NCBI GenBank assembly: GCA_028041985.1
Contig: JAOFNL010000003.1
Span: forward strand, 1 to 36,380
Direction of reading: 5' to 3'
Source of the DNA: Psychromonas sp.
GTDB lineage: Bacteria > Pseudomonadota > Gammaproteobacteria > Enterobacterales > Psychromonadaceae
DNA: 36,380 nt
The notes under the pieces were generated by a model. That model made no database searches and was not told where the DNA came from. It saw nothing but the letters and a program-made list of their open reading frames with translations. Of this stretch, positions 31,946 to 36,380 are shown in pieces (position 1 is the stretch's first letter; every line of letters starts with the position of its first letter). A program made the position numbers and the translations under genes.

Positions 31946-33364
31946 ATGTCTGTACAAACTCTGCAAGACGTTCTAGCTATGATTAAAGAGCAAGACGTAC
32001 AATTCGTTGATTTACGCTTTACTGATACACATGGTAAAGAGCAACACGTATCCATTCCACATCATCAAGTAACTGAAGACTTTTTCGAAGAAGGTAAAAT
32101 GTTTGATGGCTCTTCAATCGCGGGTTGGAAAGGGATCCAGGACTCAGACATGGTATTAATGCCTGTGCCATCTACAGCAGTCCTAGACCCGTTTACAGAT
32201 GATGTAACCTTAAATTTACGTTGTAACGTATTAGAACCAAAAACAATGCTAGGGTACGATCGTGACCCACGTTCTGTGGCGATTCGCGCAGAAGCTTACA
32301 TGCGTTCAACAGGTATTGCTGACACAGTATTATTTGGACCAGAGCCAGAGTTCTTCTTATTTGACGACGTTAAATATGGCAACACAATGCAAGGTGCTTT
32401 CTTCTCTATCGACGCAAAAGAAGCAGCTTGGAACTCAGGTACTTCTTATGAAGACGGTAACACAGGTCACCGTCCTGGTGTTAAAGGTGGTTACTTCCCA
32501 GTTGCACCGGTTGATTCATCACAAAACATCCGCTCTGCTATGTGTTTAATCATGGAAGAGATGGGACTAGTTGTTGAAGCTCATCACCACGAAGTAGCAA
32601 CAGCGGGTCAAAATGAAATTGCTTGTCGCTTCAATACCATGGTTGAGAAAGCCGATGAACTGCAAATTTATAAATATGTTGTTCATAACGTAGCTCACGC
32701 ATACGGACAAACAGCGACATTTATGCCTAAGCCAATTATCGGCGACAACGGTTCAGGTAATCACTGTCACCAATCTTTAGGTAAAGATGGCGTGAACTTG
32801 TTCTCTGGTGATCAATATGGCGGTCTTTCTGAACTAGCGCTTTATTACATTGGCGGTATTATCAAACACGCTAAAGCACTTAACGCATTCACTAATGCTT
32901 CTACTAACTCGTACAAACGTTTAGTACCGCATTTTGAAGCACCTGTTATGCTTGCTTACTCAGCAGGTAACCGTTCTGCATCTATCCGTATTCCAATTGT
33001 ACCAACTGCTCGTGCAGCGCGTATTGAAGTACGTTTTCCAGATCCAACAATGAACCCTTACCTAGGATTCTCTGCAATGTTAATGGCGGGTCTTGACGGT
33101 ATCAAAAACAAGATCCACCCAGGTGAATCATTAGATAAAGACTTATACGATTTACCAAAAGAAGAAGCAGACGCTATTCCGCAAGTTGCTGTTTCTTTCG
33201 AAGAAGCATTAGCAGCATTAGACGCTGATCGTGACTTCCTTCTTGAAGGTGGTGTATTTACAAATGAAGCTATCGATGCCTACATCGGCCTGAAAACGGC
33301 ACAATGTGAATCAGTTTCACGTGCAACGCATCCAAAAGAGTTTGAATTATACTACAGCGTATAA
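31946..33364 (+). CDS. glnA: Glutamine synthetase type I (GSI-beta)
   Basis: 472 aa with [38 protein letters not shown], and adenylylation region [11 protein letters not shown]. Confidence 0.98.
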   Translation: MSVQTLQDVLAMIKEQDVQFVDLRFTDTHGKEQHVSIPHHQVTEDFFEEGKMFDGSSIAGWKGIQDSDMVLMPVPSTAVLDPFTDDVTLNLRCNVLEPKTMLGYDRDPRSVAIRAEAYMRSTGIADTVLFGPEPEFFLFDDVKYGNTMQGAFFSIDAKEAAWNSGTSYEDGNTGHRPGVKGGYFPVAPVDSSQNIRSAMCLIMEEMGLVVEAHHHEVATAGQNEIACRFNTMVEKADELQIYKYVVHNVAHAYGQTATFMPKPIIGDNGSGNHCHQSLGKDGVNLFSGDQYGGLSELALYYIGGIIKHAKALNAFTNASTNSYKRLVPHFEAPVMLAYSAGNRSASIRIPIVPTARAARIEVRFPDPTMNPYLGFSAMLMAGLDGIKNKIHPGESLDKDLYDLPKEEADAIPQVAVSFEEALAALDADRDFLLEGGVFTNEAIDAYIGLKTAQCESVSRATHPKEFELYYSV

Positions 33365-33392
33365 AGTAGTGAGTTAACGCTTATTCAACTCT

Positions 33393-33421
33393 AAAAAGGA
33401 TCGCCATTTGCGATCCTTTTT
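33393..33421 (+). terminator. Rho-independent terminator of glnA
   Basis: AAAAAGGATCGC-CATTT-GCGATCCTTTTTT, 12-bp perfect stem and T tract. Confidence 0.92.
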
Positions 33422-33626
33422 TATCTGTTTTGATTTCTACCTTCCTCACAATTCAATAATACAAAAGCATATATTTCACCTGTAATACCTTACAATCTCT
33501 ACATAAATAGCACCTTTGGCAATCTGGTCTAGATATTGCTAGATTAAAACGAATATTTATGTTTAACCTTTGAAAAATAACTCGGTTGCTAACAGCAACA
33601 CTATATAAAACAAGTAGGAGCCTTAC

Positions 33627-35798
33627 ATGAGTGGAAACCAAGTCCGCCTTCAAGCAATTGAACAAATTACTAACCGTGCACCAAAAAAGGTCGCTCAAAC
33701 TGAACCACTAAAACAAATCTGGGCACAAGATGTGTTCAATTTGCAAAGAATGTCAGAAGCGTTATCTAAAAATGCGTTTAAAGCGATTAAACAAACTGTT
33801 CAAAGTGGTGCAGTATTAGATAAAGCAACTGCTGATATCGTTGCTTCTGCGATGAAAGATTGGGCTATCTCAAAAGGTGCTAAATTCTTCTCTCACGTTT
33901 TCTACCCAATGACCAACATCACCGCAGAAAAACATGATGCCTTCATCATTACTAACTCTGAAGGTAATGCAATTAATGAGTTTACTGGTAGCCTATTGAT
34001 TAAAGGCGAACCAGATGGTTCTTCTTTCCCGAACGGTAGTTTACGTATGACTAACGCAGCGCGTGGTTATACTGCATGGGATCCAACAAGCCCTGCGTAT
34101 ATTCAACAAACAGCGAATGGCGCAACATTAATGATCCCAAGTGTGTTCATGTCTTGGACTGGTGAAGCACTAGATAAAAAAATCCCACTTCTTCGTTCAA
34201 ATGCAGCAATGAACAAAGCAGCGCAAAAAGTATTGTCATTAATGGGCGAAACTGACATCGCAGATGTAGGTTCAAGCTGTGGTCCAGAGCAAGAGTACTT
34301 CTTAATCGATGAAAACTTTGCTAACGCACGTCCAGATTTACTATTAACAGGTCGTACACTTTTCGGTGCAGCACCAGCTAAAGGTCAACAATTTGATGAT
34401 CACTACTTCGGTGCGATTCCAGCACGTGTTCAAGTGTTCATGCAAGACTTTGAAGACAAATTATACAAGCTAGGTATCCCAGCTAAAACTCACCACAACG
34501 AAGTTGCACCTGGACAATTTGAAATTGCTCCTTACTACGGCGCAGCTAACATTGGTGCAGACCAACAACAACTTCTTATGACAACAATGAAGCAAACTGC
34601 TAAAGAGCACGGCTTCCTATGTTTATTACATGAAAAACCATTCGCAGGTGTAAACGGTTCAGGTAAGCACGTGAACTGGTCTGTTGGTAACAGCACACAA
34701 GGTAACTTATTAGATCCAGGTAAGACTCCTCACTCTAACTTAGAATTTTTATTGTTCTGTGGTGCGGTTATTCGTGGTGTACATAAATACGGCCCGTTAT
34801 TACGTGCAGTAATTGCGACAGCTTCAAACGACCATCGTTTAGGTGCTAACGAAGCGCCACCAGCAATTATGTCTGTTTACTTAGGTGACCAATTAGAAAA
34901 AGTATTTGAAGACATCAAAGCAGGTAAATTAACAACATCTACTGATGGCGGCGCGATGGATCTAGGTCTATCACAAATCCTTCATTTTGATCGTGATCCA
35001 GGTGACCGTAACCGTACTTCTCCGTTTGCTTTCACAGGCAACCGTTTCGAGTTCCGTGCTGTTGGTTCATCACAATCAGTTTCTGGCCCATTAGTAGCAA
35101 TGAATACTATGCTTGCTGATTCATTAAACTGGATTGCTGAGAAACTAGAAGCTGCTTTAGAAACTCAAGACCAAACAGCTGCAGTTATTACAGTATTAAA
35201 AGAGTTAATGGAATTACACGGCAATGCAGTATTTGGTGGTGACGGTTATTCATCAGAATGGCACAAAGCAGCGGTAGAAGAGCGTGGTTTATTAAACCTT
35301 CCTACAACTGCTGATGCTTTACCACACTTATTGTCAGATGACGTAGTGGCATTATTCAAAAATACAGGCGTATTATCTCCTGTAGAATTAGAAAGCCGTT
35401 ACGAAGTTTACGCTGAGCAATACAACCTAGCTATCGAAGTAGAAGCTAAGTTAGTAAGCGATATCGCTAAAACTAAGATCTACCCTGCTGTAATTACTTA
35501 CTTATCAGAATTAACTCATGCGACTGCATCAGTTGCTGATTTAGGCATTGATCTAGATTCAAGCATTGCTAAGCAAGTTGCTGGTTTAGCAAATAGTTTA
35601 ATGGCATCAGTTGCTAAACTTGATGCTGAAATCGTGAAACATGATTTTGCTAACACAGAAGCACATATGCGTTTCAGTGCTGACGTTATTTGTCCATTAA
35701 TGGCTGAAGTACGTGAGTCTGCAGATCAACTTGAATTATTAGTGGCTGATGAATTATGGCCATTACCTAAATATTCAGAAATGTTATTTATCAAGTAA
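33627..35798 (+). CDS. glnN: Glutamine synthetase type III (GSIII)
   Basis: 723 aa with KFFSHVFYPMTNITAEKHDAF, VGSSCGPEQEYFLID, KTHHNEVAPGQFEIAP, HEKPFAGVNGSGKHVNWSVG, NRFEFRAVGSSQS. Confidence 0.95.
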   Translation: MSGNQVRLQAIEQITNRAPKKVAQTEPLKQIWAQDVFNLQRMSEALSKNAFKAIKQTVQSGAVLDKATADIVASAMKDWAISKGAKFFSHVFYPMTNITAEKHDAFIITNSEGNAINEFTGSLLIKGEPDGSSFPNGSLRMTNAARGYTAWDPTSPAYIQQTANGATLMIPSVFMSWTGEALDKKIPLLRSNAAMNKAAQKVLSLMGETDIADVGSSCGPEQEYFLIDENFANARPDLLLTGRTLFGAAPAKGQQFDDHYFGAIPARVQVFMQDFEDKLYKLGIPAKTHHNEVAPGQFEIAPYYGAANIGADQQQLLMTTMKQTAKEHGFLCLLHEKPFAGVNGSGKHVNWSVGNSTQGNLLDPGKTPHSNLEFLLFCGAVIRGVHKYGPLLRAVIATASNDHRLGANEAPPAIMSVYLGDQLEKVFEDIKAGKLTTSTDGGAMDLGLSQILHFDRDPGDRNRTSPFAFTGNRFEFRAVGSSQSVSGPLVAMNTMLADSLNWIAEKLEAALETQDQTAAVITVLKELMELHGNAVFGGDGYSSEWHKAAVEERGLLNLPTTADALPHLLSDDVVALFKNTGVLSPVELESRYEVYAEQYNLAIEVEAKLVSDIAKTKIYPAVITYLSELTHATASVADLGIDLDSSIAKQVAGLANSLMASVAKLDAEIVKHDFANTEAHMRFSADVICPLMAEVRESADQLELLVADELWPLPKYSEMLFIK

Positions 35799-35833
35799 TT
35801 TAAGTACTAAGTAATATCAGTACTAAAAACAAG

Positions 35834-35866
35834 CAAGAAGTGGGCATTGTCCACTTCTTGTTATTT
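35834..35866 (+). terminator. Terminator of the GSIII gene
   Basis: CAAGAAGTGG-GCATTGT-CCACTTCTTG then TTATTT. Confidence 0.8.
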
Positions 35867-36056
35867 CGACCAATTGCAACGTTTTAAAAAACATCTCAAT
35901 ATTCATGTTAATCGTAAAGTCGCTTGAATAAATAATCATGGTATTGACTAAGGGTTGATATTTTTAACTTAGCAGTGTTTGCCATATAATTATTTTATTG
36001 CCTAAACTGTTTATCTATCCGACAATGAGCTATTTCAATATTTAAGGTTGTTTATT

Positions 36057-36380
36057 ATGAAATTTTCAGTTGCATGCGTATCCACTTTACTTTTTTTATC
36101 TACCTCCATAGTACAAGCAGAAACAAAAATCTATCAATGGGTTGATGCTGATGGCAGCACTCACTTTTCAGACACTGCAGTACCTGGTACAGAACAAATA
36201 ACTGCCGGCAATAAAAACTTAGTCTCCGCTGACGTATTAAAACCGAACTCTACAACAAAAAAACAATCTACAACACCAACACAAGATAAAGCTATTAGCT
36301 ATCAAGCAGAGATTATTTCACCTCAAGATGATATGGCAATCCGCAGTAATGAGGGAACAATAGAAGTTCATGTTAAAACA
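36057..36380 (+). CDS. DUF4124 domain-containing secreted protein (truncated by window end)
   Basis: Open frame from ATG 36057: MKFSVACVSTLLFLSTSIVQAETKIYQWVDADGSTHFSDTAVPGTEQ..., signal peptide plus YxWxDxxGxxHFSD signature; no stop before 36380. Confidence 0.88.
   Translation, partial: MKFSVACVSTLLFLSTSIVQAETKIYQWVDADGSTHFSDTAVPGTEQITAGNKNLVSADVLKPNSTTKKQSTTPTQDKAISYQAEIISPQDDMAIRSNEGTIEVHVKT

Noticed and set aside
32262-32549. 95-aa ORF in an alternative frame of glnA
   Set aside because: Out-of-frame overlap with glnA; no support.

Overview
This 36.4 kb window is AT-rich gammaproteobacterial chromosome, probably a marine Psychromonas/Moritella-type organism (inference from gene content). 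Almost all of it is dense housekeeping coding sequence: ppc, tusA, galE, a ComEA-like HhH protein, a glpG-type rhomboid, a FliL paralog, ubiC-ubiA, an Lpd-like flavoprotein, a Prx-Grx hybrid, rep, a TetR-MFP-RND efflux operon, a NIT-domain MCP, rph-pyrE, a double-SBP GGDEF protein, an M16 protease, a TauD-like dioxygenase, dtd, a YihY protein, bipA, glnA, a type III glutamine synthetase, and the start of a DUF4124 gene cut by the window edge. I see no rRNA, tRNA, CRISPR array, transposase or phage module. The strongest unexplained structure is in two convergent intergenic regions. One is a 118-bp tandem repeat (ubiA/lpd gap) made of several stem-loops; one stem shows a compensatory base-pair change between copies. 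The other is a 68-bp tandem repeat (tusA/galE gap) ending in a palindrome, next to a diverged sequence resembling the 118-bp unit. Other points of interest: GSIII inserted between glnA and the DUF4124 gene; a Cys-rich CMECGPGC tail on the Lpd-like enzyme next to a Prx-Grx hybrid; a variant HGEEF active site with an intact I-site; and a perfect 17-bp inverted repeat in the bipA leader.
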